A stretch of 64,000 nucleotides of DNA from Ferdinandcohnia humi_A (GCA_047608075.1 JBLKRX010000011.1:84806-148805), one strand, 5' to 3'; shown: positions 54,115-62,870, counted from the stretch's first letter. Numbers and translations: made by a program. The notes: generated from the sequence alone by a model not told the origin.

Positions 54115-56781
54115 TTACTTAATCGTAATAGTTTTACCAAATACAGCCAAGTTACCTTGTTTGTCAGCTACAGCGCCAGCTTCTTCTTTTGCTAATTTTA
54201 AAGTAACAGTAGATTGAGCTGTGAAATCAGTTATACCAGTACCAGTTACATAGTATTTACCTTTATCTGTACCTGTTTCTTGTTTAGCTACACTTGCAGT
54301 AATTTCTTTACCGTTAACAGTAAGAACTACATCATCAGCCTTATCAAAGTTCACTACTTCTTCAGTGAAGTCAACAACTAATACTGATTTATCTCCAGAA
54401 GAAATAACCGCAGATTTAACTTCAGGTGCAACACCATCGTATACAGAGATTTTCTCAGATACTTGAGGGTTTGCTACATTACCACTTGCATCTTTAACAC
54501 CACTAACAACTAGAATTGATTCATTATTTGTTTTGTCAATTTTAGAAGATGGTACATAAATCTTAACTGTTAAAGCAGCTTTAACATTACTTGAATCATA
54601 GTCAGTAGTAATATATGAACCAGCTGGTAGTGCTTTACCATTTAGAGTGTAATTATTTAAATTACGCACTGTAGCAACATCAATTCCACTATCATCTTGA
54701 ACAGTATATGCAAATACTTGTTCAGAATCAGGAGCACCAACTACAGTTTTAAATGTAATATCTAGATTTGTTGTAGAAGCAGCATAAGTGAATTTTGGTG
54801 CATTCTTATCACTTGTTGATGCAGCAGCTACAGTAAAGTCAAGAATAACCGCAGCGTTTTTATTTCCTGCTTTTGAAATATCTTTTACTTGTGCTGCTGG
54901 TAAACGTAGTTCATATGAACCAGCTGAAATGTTTTGAGTTAATACGAATACGTTAGAATTATCTTTATCAACTGCTACAGAACCTGAAACTTCAATTTCA
55001 GCCCCAGTGTTTTTGTTGATAATTTTTAAACCAGATTTAGCGCCAAGAAGTACTTCAGCCACATCTTCAGAGAATGTTACTGAAAGCTTACCATCTTTAT
55101 ATTCAGCTTTTTGAGCTACAGGAGCAACTGTATCTTTAGAGAAAGTTACAGAAGAACTATACTTGTCAACCATTTTATTTCCAAGTGTATCAGTTACTGT
55201 ATTTTGAACTAATAGAGTTCCAGTAAATGTATTGTTTGGACCAAAAGTGAAGTCTGGAGCTGTATATTCTACAGTTTTTCCATTAGATTGAACTTTTACA
55301 AAAGTAAATGGACCTACTTTTACTCCATTTGGATCTAATAATGATACAGCTTCTTTAAGAGCATCGTTGTTTGTTACTTCTTTACTAAATGTAACATTTA
55401 CTTTTCCTTCTCCAACTACTGCAATTGAAGATACAACAGGATTAACAGTATCAGCAACTACTGTCACAGTTGTAACAAGTGGATTAGGGTTAGTTAAATT
55501 CCCAGCAGCATCTTTAACATTTAGTAAAGATACTTCTACTTTAGTACCAGCTTTAATGCTAGCAGAAGATTTAACTGTTAAAGTGTTTAAGTCAGAACCT
55601 GTTTCAACAGTAGCAGCTTCTCCATTAACATATGCAATTACTCCAGTTGATTGTACTGGCTCATCGAAAACTACAGTTAGGTCTTTAGTTGATTCTTTAG
55701 CTACTGCACTTGCAGAAATGAATCTTGGAGCAGTTTTATCATCAACAACAACCACTGAAGCATGTTTCGTTAATTTAACACCAGTAGATGTTTTTACTTC
55801 TTCTGAAGTTGCAACAGTATATCTACCTTTAAAATAGTCAGTAGCAGTAATAGTTAATGTTTTACCATCTGCAGAAAGAGTAGCTGTTAATGCTTTAGGA
55901 TCTACAGCATCAGCATCAATTCTAGATACAGTTATATTACTGTGAAGAGCTTTATCGTTTAATACAGTAGCTTTACTTACAGGTTTATTGAATTTAACAA
56001 CTAATTGTTTTCCATTGATTGAACTAACACTTGTAACTGCAGGAGTTAGTTTAGCATCAGCTGCAGCTAAGCGCTCAGTTAATTTACCTTTTAAAACAGT
56101 GCTCTTAACATTTGAAAGATTGTATGCAGCATCTTCTAAGTGTTTTGCAGCTGCAATATCATCTTTGTTATCTAAAGCTTTTTCAGCTGCAGTTAGAGCC
56201 ATTTCAACAGTTACAGCAGATGCTACACTGTCTCTTAAAGCTTCAGCAGTTTTCTTGAATTGGTCACGGATGCCATCACGAGTAGTTTGACCATATACGC
56301 GATCAAGTAAGATTGCTTGCTTACGAATTTCTTTAGATAAATTGTGGTAAGCAGTTGTAGTAGTACTATCGATAACATTAGCATCGATTTTACCTTGTAA
56401 TACAGCTTTAGTAGCGTTGATTTTCTCACCAGCAGTGATTGCATCTATGTACGCCATTGTACGCTTGATGTGCACGTTTACGTTTTGCTCAAGATCAGTA
56501 AGTAGCTTTGTTTTTTCTGCGCCACTTAATTTGTTTACAGCAGCTACTGCTTTAGCGTATGCATCTTTAGCAGCGTTGTATTGAGCGTATGGACGAGTTT
56601 TGAAATCAGCAGAACCTTCTACTGAAATTGCCCATTTTAATACTGTACCAGCGTCTTTAGCTTTTTTAACTAAAGTTTGTGCATCAGATGCAGGTGCAGC
56701 AGATGCTGGATTTGCAGCAACAAATGCGCTTGCAGCAACAGCAGCAGTTGTTAAAACTTTAATTGCCTTTTTCTTAGACAT
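54115..56781 (-). CDS. S-layer protein with SbsC-like SCWP-binding domain and Ig-like repeats
   Basis: An 888-residue secreted protein. Signal peptide 1-28 (VAANPASA-AP), then the SbsC-like triple-helical domain (about 30-225; VLKWAISVEG, AYIDAITAGEKI, LSKEIRKQAILLDRVYGQTT), and after it six to seven SbsA/Big_5-type Ig-like modules, each opening with a PxxxSxxxxxxxxLxVxFxxxV pattern. No SLH domain is present. Composition (rich in Ala, Thr, Val, Lys, Asp; no Cys) is typical of S-layer subunits. I start at ATG 56781 (8 bases after AAAGGGAGAG) rather than 56814. A near-consensus promoter and strong terminator suit very high expression. Export by SecA2/SlaP is likely by analogy with B. anthracis. 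Confidence 0.9.
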   Translation of the reverse strand: MSKKKAIKVLTTAAVAASAFVAANPASAAPASDAQTLVKKAKDAGTVLKWAISVEGSADFKTRPYAQYNAAKDAYAKAVAAVNKLSGAEKTKLLTDLEQNVNVHIKRTMAYIDAITAGEKINATKAVLQGKIDANVIDSTTTTAYHNLSKEIRKQAILLDRVYGQTTRDGIRDQFKKTAEALRDSVASAVTVEMALTAAEKALDNKDDIAAAKHLEDAAYNLSNVKSTVLKGKLTERLAAADAKLTPAVTSVSSINGKQLVVKFNKPVSKATVLNDKALHSNITVSRIDADAVDPKALTATLSADGKTLTITATDYFKGRYTVATSEEVKTSTGVKLTKHASVVVVDDKTAPRFISASAVAKESTKDLTVVFDEPVQSTGVIAYVNGEAATVETGSDLNTLTVKSSASIKAGTKVEVSLLNVKDAAGNLTNPNPLVTTVTVVADTVNPVVSSIAVVGEGKVNVTFSKEVTNNDALKEAVSLLDPNGVKVGPFTFVKVQSNGKTVEYTAPDFTFGPNNTFTGTLLVQNTVTDTLGNKMVDKYSSSVTFSKDTVAPVAQKAEYKDGKLSVTFSEDVAEVLLGAKSGLKIINKNTGAEIEVSGSVAVDKDNSNVFVLTQNISAGSYELRLPAAQVKDISKAGNKNAAVILDFTVAAASTSDKNAPKFTYAASTTNLDITFKTVVGAPDSEQVFAYTVQDDSGIDVATVRNLNNYTLNGKALPAGSYITTDYDSSNVKAALTVKIYVPSSKIDKTNNESILVVSGVKDASGNVANPQVSEKISVYDGVAPEVKSAVISSGDKSVLVVDFTEEVVNFDKADDVVLTVNGKEITASVAKQETGTDKGKYYVTGTGITDFTAQSTVTLKLAKEEAGAVADKQGNLAVFGKTITIK

Positions 56782-56857
56782 CTTTGTATCTCTCCCTTTG
56801 ATTATAGATTCCATCGACGTATATGTTCCTATCGTTGCTAACCCTAACTAGTAACCT

Positions 56858-56886
56858 AGTATACTAAAATCTCCTAACAAATGCAA
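56858..56886 (-). promoter_or_regulatory. Sigma-A promoter of the S-layer gene
   Basis: Minus strand: TTGCAT (56886-56881), exact 17-base spacer, TATACT (56863-56858). It predicts a 5' leader of about 70 bases. The remaining 290 bp up to the divergent glycosyltransferase gene hold no other clear signal. Confidence 0.8.
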
Positions 56887-57172
56887 TAGATTCCTAGGAA
56901 ATTTTTCTTACTATTGGAATATATTATCGGTAATTCCAGGCTACTTAGTTTGATTCTATTACATTTCAATACTTATTTCCACACATTTTTGGAAGTTTTT
57001 TAGAAATTTCTCGAAATTTGTTTTAATCATGGCTATTTTGTCAAAATACGCTTGGGTTATATTTGTAATATTCAGAGTAGACCTTGCGTTTTATACATTC
57101 TTCTGATGACTCATTTTACATCCCCATTTATTTTCGTATAATAGGGCTATAGTTACTAATTGGAGAGATATA

Positions 57173-58630
57173 ATGAGACAACCTATTTTATACTCATTTT
57201 GTGTTAAATTTTTTCTAATATTATTGATTGTTGCGTTTACTTCAATTTCAATTGTAGGAATTCCCACCCTATATGAGATTGTAGACACAACTAGTTCAAT
57301 TGTCTTTTCTATCATTGCAGTCATTTTTATTTCGCTTATTTTATTTTTATTAACCAAATCACTACCGAAGAAAATGTACATCTTCATTTTAATTATGATA
57401 GCTTTCGGGTATAGACTAGCCTGGATAGTACATATTGATTCCGAGATTGCTTCTGATTTTGAAGTGATGTATATGAGTGCAGTTCGAGCTGCGCATGGGG
57501 ACTTTGGGTTTACTTCAGAGGGTATTTATTATATTCGTTGGGCTTATCAACTCGGGTTTACAATGTACCAGGCTATGATCCTCAACTTATTTGGAGAGGG
57601 AACATTTTATATAAGGTTATTTAATGTGATATATAGTGTTGGGACAGTTATTCTAGTGTACCTAATAGGAAGAAAGTTATTTAATGAAGAAACAGGACGA
57701 ATCGCTGGCCTGATTTACGCATTGAATATCCCGAATATCGCATTATCTTCTGTTCTTACAAATCAGTACTTAGCAACATTTCTGTTTTATTTAGCTTTTT
57801 ACTTATTAATTAGTTACTTCCATACAAACAAATACATATGGGCAATTGTAGGATTGTGTTTGGGACTAGGAGATTTGATACGACCTCTAGGTAGTCTTGT
57901 CTTACTTGCTGTTGGATTTTATTTATTCGTTGCTAATATTTTAAAGAAGGATCAAATAATCCCTACAATTGTTAAATTCGCAGGAATTATTGTTGTGTAT
58001 TTTTTAGTACATATGGGTACAAATTATCTTCTTATAAAAACGGATGTTACAGATTACTCCATCAAAAACAGAGAACCTCTTTGGAAGTTTGTGACGGGTC
58101 TTAACCATGATACTACTGGTATTTTTTCTGATGAGGATGCTGCTTATTTGGCTCAGTTCGAGCTTGGTGAAGAACGTGATGAAGCCAGTAAGGAATTAAT
58201 CAAGGAACGGATTGACGATAAAGAGGAGCTGCTTGAGTTATTTAAAGATAAGTTCATCTATATGTGGACGGCTGAAGACGGATCTCTCATTTGGGGATTC
58301 AGATCCGATGAAATTGATTACACAGAATCGAAAGATATTCTAAATATGTATGAAAGATTTATGTATTTTTCAATGGGTATATTTGTTGTGATTGCTACAA
58401 TCACACTGCTACTTTCAAATAATGTAGCACCTGCTTCTTCTTTATTCTTCCTATTAATAATAGGATACATGTGCATTCATCTATTAATTGAATTGCAGAC
58501 GAGGTACAGGTTTTTCATTATCCCTAGTTTCGTTCTGCTTCAAGGTTACGGTGTATACATTCTGCACACGTTACTTACCAAGCCTTTTCAACTTATCCGA
58601 CGCAAGGGGCAACTATTGGACACAAAATAA
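57173..58630 (+). CDS. GT-C family membrane glycosyltransferase (GT39/ArnT-like)
   Basis: A 485-residue membrane protein with about 11 helices. Between helix pairs is the GT-C signature of an acidic residue in the first outer loop: VHIDSEIASDFEVMYMSA near residue 100. LGLGDLIRPLGSLVLLAVG is typical of the PMT/ArnT group. Such enzymes use a polyprenyl-phosphate sugar on the outer face to glycosylate proteins or glycans. The GtrB- and GtrA-type genes nearby could supply the donor. It is divergent from the S-layer gene. ATG 57173 follows TTGGAGAG. Confidence 0.82.
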   Translation: MRQPILYSFCVKFFLILLIVAFTSISIVGIPTLYEIVDTTSSIVFSIIAVIFISLILFLLTKSLPKKMYIFILIMIAFGYRLAWIVHIDSEIASDFEVMYMSAVRAAHGDFGFTSEGIYYIRWAYQLGFTMYQAMILNLFGEGTFYIRLFNVIYSVGTVILVYLIGRKLFNEETGRIAGLIYALNIPNIALSSVLTNQYLATFLFYLAFYLLISYFHTNKYIWAIVGLCLGLGDLIRPLGSLVLLAVGFYLFVANILKKDQIIPTIVKFAGIIVVYFLVHMGTNYLLIKTDVTDYSIKNREPLWKFVTGLNHDTTGIFSDEDAAYLAQFELGEERDEASKELIKERIDDKEELLELFKDKFIYMWTAEDGSLIWGFRSDEIDYTESKDILNMYERFMYFSMGIFVVIATITLLLSNNVAPASSLFFLLIIGYMCIHLLIELQTRYRFFIIPSFVLLQGYGVYILHTLLTKPFQLIRRKGQLLDTK

Positions 58631-58661
58631 GGAAGGAGACTCTAAATCTCCTTCCCTTTTA
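58629..58661. terminator. Bidirectional terminator between convergent glycosyltransferase genes
   Basis: Perfect 9-bp stem GGAAGGAGA/TCTCCTTCC with a 7-base loop, followed by CTTTT. Confidence 0.85.
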
Positions 58662-59642
58662 AATTTTCATCAAGTCTTTCTTTCCCTTTTCTTCTTCATA
58701 CTCCGACAATTCATCCATATTAAGCTGTTCTTTCACGATATACATGGGTCTATTTTTACTTTCGTCATAGATTCTTGCAATATATTGCCCTATAATACCG
58801 AGACTGAGCAACTGAATACCACTAAAGAAGGAGATTGCCACCATGATCGATGCCCAGCCAGCTTCGATGTTGTAACCAATAATTTTCACGATAATCGAGT
58901 AGAGAAGTAATCCTATCGATATTAAAACAGTTAGTAGGCCTAAGTTTGTTACAAGGCGTAATGGTTTAGAAGAAAAGGCAAAGATACCATCTGATGCAAA
59001 CTTTAGCATTTTTTTCAGAGGGTATTTCGTCTCCCCCGCAAACCTCTCATCTCGTTCATATTCTATATATGTTTGATTGAACCCTACCCACGAGATCATT
59101 CCTCGAATAAAACGGTTCCTCTCTGTCATTCGTTTAAATACGCCCGCTACCTTCTTATCTATAATTCGAAAGTCTCCTGTATCCTTAGGAATTTCTATAT
59201 CAGACATATTATTTAGGAAGCGATAAAAATACCGAGCCGTTACTAGTTTAAAGAAGGTTTCTCCCTTTCTCGCCTTGCGCTTCGCATATACGACCTGATA
59301 TCCTTCTTTCCATTTCTGGATAAGCTGTGGTATGAGCTCGGGTGGATCCTGGAGGTCCGCATCGATAATCACGATTGCATCGCCTTTCGCAAAATCAATT
59401 CCTGCAGTAACCGCATTTTGGTGCCCAAAATTCCGTGCAAAGTCTATCACCTTCACACAGAAATCATCAGCTGCTAATTTTCGTAAAATATCCATTGTTT
59501 TATCTTGGCTACCATCATTTATGAAAATAAATTCATGATTTATGTTGTGTTCTGTCATGACAGATTTTAAACGGTTATAGCATTCCTGTGCGACTTGTTC
59601 TTCATAATACATGGGAACAACAATTGAAATTAGTTCATTCAT
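58659..59642 (-). CDS. GtrB-like polyprenyl-phosphate glycosyltransferase (GT2)
   Basis: A 327-residue GT2 enzyme: the GT-A domain starts ISIVVPMYYEEQVAQECYNR, the metal motif is IIDADLQDPPELI near residue 95, and two C-terminal membrane helices (about 232-255 and 265-290) precede an acidic tail. This is the layout of GtrB/DPM1-type synthases, which make undecaprenyl-phosphate-glucose or a related sugar on the cytoplasmic face. Partners would be the GtrA-type flippase at 62.3 kb and the GT-C enzyme next door. ATG 59642 follows AGGAG. Confidence 0.9.
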   Translation of the reverse strand: MNELISIVVPMYYEEQVAQECYNRLKSVMTEHNINHEFIFINDGSQDKTMDILRKLAADDFCVKVIDFARNFGHQNAVTAGIDFAKGDAIVIIDADLQDPPELIPQLIQKWKEGYQVVYAKRKARKGETFFKLVTARYFYRFLNNMSDIEIPKDTGDFRIIDKKVAGVFKRMTERNRFIRGMISWVGFNQTYIEYERDERFAGETKYPLKKMLKFASDGIFAFSSKPLRLVTNLGLLTVLISIGLLLYSIIVKIIGYNIEAGWASIMVAISFFSGIQLLSLGIIGQYIARIYDESKNRPMYIVKEQLNMDELSEYEEEKGKKDLMKI

Positions 59643-59751
59643 TCTTTTTTACTCCTATCTATTTCAAACAATAACACGATTGATTTGGCATTATTTTTCT
59701 ATTTTCGAAAACATCATTCTATGGCAAGATGGGAACAAGGATGTGATCCCT

Positions 59752-59853
59752 TTGAAAAAATACGTAGCCATCTTATTCCTTCTGGGTGCCTTACTTGTAG
59801 GCTGTACCCCAGAGGAGGATCTACCTACCGATACACATATACAAGCCTCATAA
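59752..59853 (+). CDS. Putative 33-residue lipoprotein
   Basis: From TTG 59752 (after AAGGATG) the frame encodes MKKYVAILFLLGALLVGC and then an acidic 15-residue tail. LLVGC is a good lipobox, with Cys18 to be lipidated, so the mature protein would be a 16-residue lipopeptide. A terminator follows 50 bp later. Such tiny lipoproteins are rarely annotated. An in-frame ATG at 59611 lies inside the divergent gtrB gene and is unlikely. Confidence 0.5.
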   Translation: MKKYVAILFLLGALLVGCTPEEDLPTDTHIQAS

Positions 59854-59900
59854 TATTATATCAACTTACCCTCGGTAAATCTAACACCTTCATACCACCC

Positions 59901-59932
59901 AAAAAATGCACCCTTATGTTGGGTGCATCTTA
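59901..59932. terminator. Bidirectional terminator
   Basis: ATGCACCC/GGGTGCAT stem with a 7-base loop, A-run before and T-rich after; it serves the SGNH hydrolase gene on the minus strand and possibly the small lipoprotein gene. Confidence 0.8.
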
Positions 59933-59939
59933 CATACTC

Positions 59940-60752
59940 TTATTTAGAAATAAAATAGTCAATTAAATAGTCCGCCCACAGCTGATGTCCTAAATCGTTT
60001 GGCATGTCCTCCGCCAGATATGGTGCAATTTCAGTAGATTGATGATCAGGCCATGCTGTCCAATGATTTAAATAAATATACTCATTGCTCTCGGCGTATC
60101 TTTGTAATTCAGCAACTTCTTTTGGATAGTGTACTGCACCTTGTAATGGATTAGCTGGCTGAAGTAATACAGTTAGCTCAGGGTTCTCGTTATAAAACTC
60201 CTCAAGCATAGTTGTTAGGTTGGTGAGTCGATCTTCAATAGTGACTAGACCATTGTCTGCTAGGATAAAAGGTTCTAATAATAAAATATCGGGATGCAAA
60301 TCAACAACCTCTTGATAGAGCTCTTCCTGGATTACATTTATAGATGTTTTATCAGCAAATTCTTTTATGGTAATTTTAAATATCTCTTCCCCATATGTTT
60401 GTAATAGTTCAGTTTTCAATAATGTTGGCCAGCCATTCTGCGCTTCAGGTGTTGAAGCTGACCCCATTATGATAAGATGGACCGGTTCTTTGGAGGATAC
60501 TGCCCCTTCTATTTTAGAAACAATTTCTTGCGGCAGATTTTTAGTGTATTTGACGATGTCACTACTATCTACTTCATTTACAACTACTTCTTCTTTCTTT
60601 TCGTTTGACTCATTCTTAGTAGCAGGTCTTTCTGATGATACTTTGTTGTCTATTTTTGTTGTTGCTTCTATTTTATTGTCCCAATGGATTTTACCCGAAA
60701 CAACTAATATGATTGAGATGATAATTGCGAGAACTAATGCAATATTCTTCAA
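59940..60752 (-). CDS. Membrane-anchored or secreted SGNH/GDSL hydrolase
   Basis: A 270-residue protein: N-terminal helix (3-20), a charged linker (25-65), and an SGNH domain (about 85-270). The nucleophile Ser is in LIIMGSASTPE (a GDS-like block), and the C-terminal Asp-x-x-His is in MPNDLGHQLWADYLIDYF. This family includes de-acetylases and esterases of polysaccharides; a role in O-acetyl turnover on the wall polymer is possible but unproven. Start is TTG 60752 directly after GGGGGGAAGAAC. Confidence 0.82.
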   Translation of the reverse strand: MKNIALVLAIIISIILVVSGKIHWDNKIEATTKIDNKVSSERPATKNESNEKKEEVVVNEVDSSDIVKYTKNLPQEIVSKIEGAVSSKEPVHLIIMGSASTPEAQNGWPTLLKTELLQTYGEEIFKITIKEFADKTSINVIQEELYQEVVDLHPDILLLEPFILADNGLVTIEDRLTNLTTMLEEFYNENPELTVLLQPANPLQGAVHYPKEVAELQRYAESNEYIYLNHWTAWPDHQSTEIAPYLAEDMPNDLGHQLWADYLIDYFISK

Positions 60753-60929
60753 GTTCTTCCCCCCTTGTACAAATAAACCTAGTTAGGACTTATTATACAA
60801 CAAAAGAAAAGGGAAATTTAGCATTTTTGGATAAAATATGTAACATTTCCTCGGAAATTGTCTTGCGTAAAATGATAGATTTTACAATGAATCCTTAAAA
60901 CCCACTGTATTTGCCCACTCTATTTTCCA

Positions 60930-60958
60930 TTGTAATTATAGGCCATAATGACTATAAT
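60930..60958 (+). promoter_or_regulatory. Sigma-A promoter of the second LCP gene
   Basis: TTGTAA, exact 17-base spacer, perfect TATAAT, 43 bp before the start codon. Confidence 0.75.
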
Positions 60959-61000
60959 TTATGGAGTAAAAAACATTTCCTAACAAAAAGAGGGAGTTAT

Positions 61001-61948
61001 ATGGAGAAAAAGAAAATGAGTAAAAAGAAAAAGTGGACGATATCCATCTTAAGCATATTGGGGTTATTTATTTTAGGTACAGGTGGCTATGCGTTTTACT
61101 TATATAACCAGGTAGAAAATACAGTTGAATCTATTCATCAACCGATTGAACGTGAAAAATCGGAAAAGCGTGTAGAAGTGGTTGAATTTAAGGAACAGGA
61201 CCCTATCTCGGTCCTGCTAATGGGTGTTGACGAGCGTGAAGGTGACAGTGGCCGCTCTGATACAATGATTGTCCTTACTGTTAATCCAACTGACAAGTCT
61301 ACCAAAATGGTAAGTATCCCACGTGATACAAGAACGGAGATTGTTGGCAAAGGATTCGAAGATAAAATTAACCATGCTTATGCTTTTGGCGGCCCGGAGA
61401 TGGCAATGAATACAGTCGAAAACTTTTTAGATATTCCAATAGATTATTTTATTCAGGTGAATATGGAAAGTTTTAAAGGTATTGTTGATGCAGTTGGAGG
61501 AGTCAATGTTTCAAATACCTTTGCCTTTGAGTACGGAGGATATACGTTTAATGAAGGAAGCCTCACCTTAGACGGTGATGAAGCGTTAGCATTTTCTCGT
61601 ATGCGTTATGAAGATCCACGAGGTGACTTTGGACGTCAAGAACGCCAAAGACAAATTATTAAGGCAGTAATTGATAAAGGTGCAAGCTTTTCATCACTAA
61701 CAAAGTTTGATGACATCATGGCTATTATTGGTGAAAATCTTAAAACAAATATGACATTTGATGAGATGATTGATATCCAGAAGAACTACAAAGATGCTCG
61801 CTTCAACCTTGAACAAACACAAATTAAAGGCAGTGGAACCAAAATCGATGGAATCTATTATTATATTGTCTCTGATGATGAGCGTACTGCCCTATCAGCA
61901 AAACTTAAAGAACATTTACAAATGAGCGAGAATGTTTCAAAAAGATAA
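61001..61948 (+). CDS. Second LCP family polymer-peptidoglycan ligase
   Basis: A 315-residue LCP protein: basic start, signal anchor (about 13-33), LCP domain with LLMGVDEREGDSGRSDTM, VSIPRDTRTEI and LAFSRMRYEDPRGDFGRQERQ carrying the conserved Arg/Asp set. It is about 55-60% similar by eye to the LCP protein at 11-12 kb. Two LCP enzymes in one window may serve different polymers or be redundant as in B. subtilis TagT/U/V. I start at ATG 61001, four bases after GAGGGAG, instead of the open frame's 60911, which lies upstream of the promoter's likely start site. Confidence 0.93.
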   Translation: MEKKKMSKKKKWTISILSILGLFILGTGGYAFYLYNQVENTVESIHQPIEREKSEKRVEVVEFKEQDPISVLLMGVDEREGDSGRSDTMIVLTVNPTDKSTKMVSIPRDTRTEIVGKGFEDKINHAYAFGGPEMAMNTVENFLDIPIDYFIQVNMESFKGIVDAVGGVNVSNTFAFEYGGYTFNEGSLTLDGDEALAFSRMRYEDPRGDFGRQERQRQIIKAVIDKGASFSSLTKFDDIMAIIGENLKTNMTFDEMIDIQKNYKDARFNLEQTQIKGSGTKIDGIYYYIVSDDERTALSAKLKEHLQMSENVSKR

Positions 61949-62039
61949 TCTTAATTACTTCCAAAATTATGGAAAAAATTTAGGTAAAAAACCCTATTAA
62001 GTTTCTTATATCTTTTACGATAGTATAAGAGAATCGAAC

Positions 62040-62130
62040 TATTCGTTCGTAAACGGCAAACCCGTTGAAAAACGGTGACGCAAAGCTTAAGGAGCTAACG
62101 TCCTAGGACTATGCTAGCCAGCTGCCGAAA
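62040..62130 (+). promoter_or_regulatory. Class I cyclic-di-GMP riboswitch (GEMM-I)
   Basis: Conserved blocks appear in the right order: ACGGCAAACC, a CCGTT-GAAA-AACGG hairpin with a GNRA loop, GTGACGCAAAGC, a second hairpin with GGACTATGCTAGCCAGC, and CTGCCG pairing back to the first CGGCA. These are the cyclic-di-GMP pocket and tetraloop/receptor elements of GEMM-I aptamers. The aptamer ends a few bases before a strong GAGGAGG site, so it probably controls translation of the small gene that follows; I see no intrinsic terminator in between. Confidence 0.93.
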
Positions 62131-62146
62131 ACGAGGAGGAAAGAAA

Positions 62147-62278
62147 TTGCGCACGTGGGTCACACCAGAAGAAATGGAACGAAAGAGAAAAAGAAATCGG
62201 ATTTTACTGTACTGTTCATTGCCATTATTAGCAATCGCGTTAAGCGCAGCAGTTACGATATTAGCAAATACTATATAA
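62147..62278 (+). CDS. 43-residue membrane protein under riboswitch control
   Basis: Start TTG 62147, 8 bases after GAGGAGG and about 15 bases after the cyclic-di-GMP aptamer. The peptide begins MRTWVTPEEMERKRKRNR, a charged cytoplasmic stretch, followed by one helix (about 19-42: ILLYCSLPLLAIALSAAVTI). It ends 13 bp before a strong terminator, so the riboswitch serves this gene alone. I do not recognise the family. It may be a regulator of a membrane enzyme, possibly in wall or S-layer synthesis. Confidence 0.75.
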   Translation: MRTWVTPEEMERKRKRNRILLYCSLPLLAIALSAAVTILANTI

Positions 62279-62288
62279 GATTTCTTTT

Positions 62289-62330
62289 GAGAAGATTGAC
62301 AGGTTTTCTTGTCAATCTTCTTTTATTTTG
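62289..62330. terminator. Bidirectional terminator after the riboswitch gene
   Basis: Perfect 11-bp stem GAAGATTGACA/TGTCAATCTTC followed by TTTTATTTTG; it lies between convergent genes. Confidence 0.92.
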
Positions 62331-62734
62331 TCCTTTTTCGGGAATACAAAAAATCGTTGGCCAGCGTAGTTTGTGATAGTGTAGAGTCCACTACCTACCA
62401 GCACAGCTACTTCATCTATATAGTCATTGGGTAAAAAATTTACTTTCGCGAGTATCCACCCTGTCATATCCAAACCTACCTTATACGAAAGCAAGTAGCA
62501 ACCCACAATCACAAGCACAAACCGAATCATACTAGACCCCATAGGCACATTGCTTTGAAAGGTAAACCTTTTATTAAGAAAATAACTAACAACCGCACCA
62601 ATGGCATTCCCCATAAAAGTAGAGGCCCAATAATTGAACTGGAAAACAAGCAAAAACAAATACATAAACGAAAGCCCAACAATTGTATTAACAACCCCTA
62701 CTAACAAAAACCTCACAAAAGAATGACCAAGCAC
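62312..62734 (-). CDS. GtrA-like flippase
   Basis: A 140-residue, four-helix protein of the GtrA family: FVRFLLVGVVNTIVGLSFMYL at the start, NAIGAVVSYFLNKRFTF in the middle and ITNYAGQRFFVFP at the end. GtrA proteins move undecaprenyl-phosphate-sugar across the membrane for GT-C transferases. The frame is open to 62848, but its first 30 codons are translated dispersed repeats; I start at GTG 62734, 7 bases after AAGGTGG, which gives the usual family length. Confidence 0.85.
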   Translation of the reverse strand: MLGHSFVRFLLVGVVNTIVGLSFMYLFLLVFQFNYWASTFMGNAIGAVVSYFLNKRFTFQSNVPMGSSMIRFVLVIVGCYLLSYKVGLDMTGWILAKVNFLPNDYIDEVAVLVGSGLYTITNYAGQRFFVFPKKDKIKED

Positions 62735-62787
62735 TCCCAAACCACCTTCGAATCTACACAAATTTGAACCACGTGAACCAGGGAAAC

Positions 62788-62870
62788 GTGAACCAGTGGA
62801 CCACGGGGACGGTTCTTCTGGTTCATATTTCGGTGAACCATGGACCACAGGGACGCTTCCACTGGATCAT
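62788..62870. repeat. Two copies of the CCACAGGGACGGTTCT repeat
   Basis: TGGACCACGGGGACGGTTCT (about 62797) and TGGACCACAGGGACGCTTCC (about 62841), each flanked by GTGAACCA-type ends that pair with TGGATCA/TGGTTCA. They are the same family as the palindrome at 46812-46876. Confidence 0.8.
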
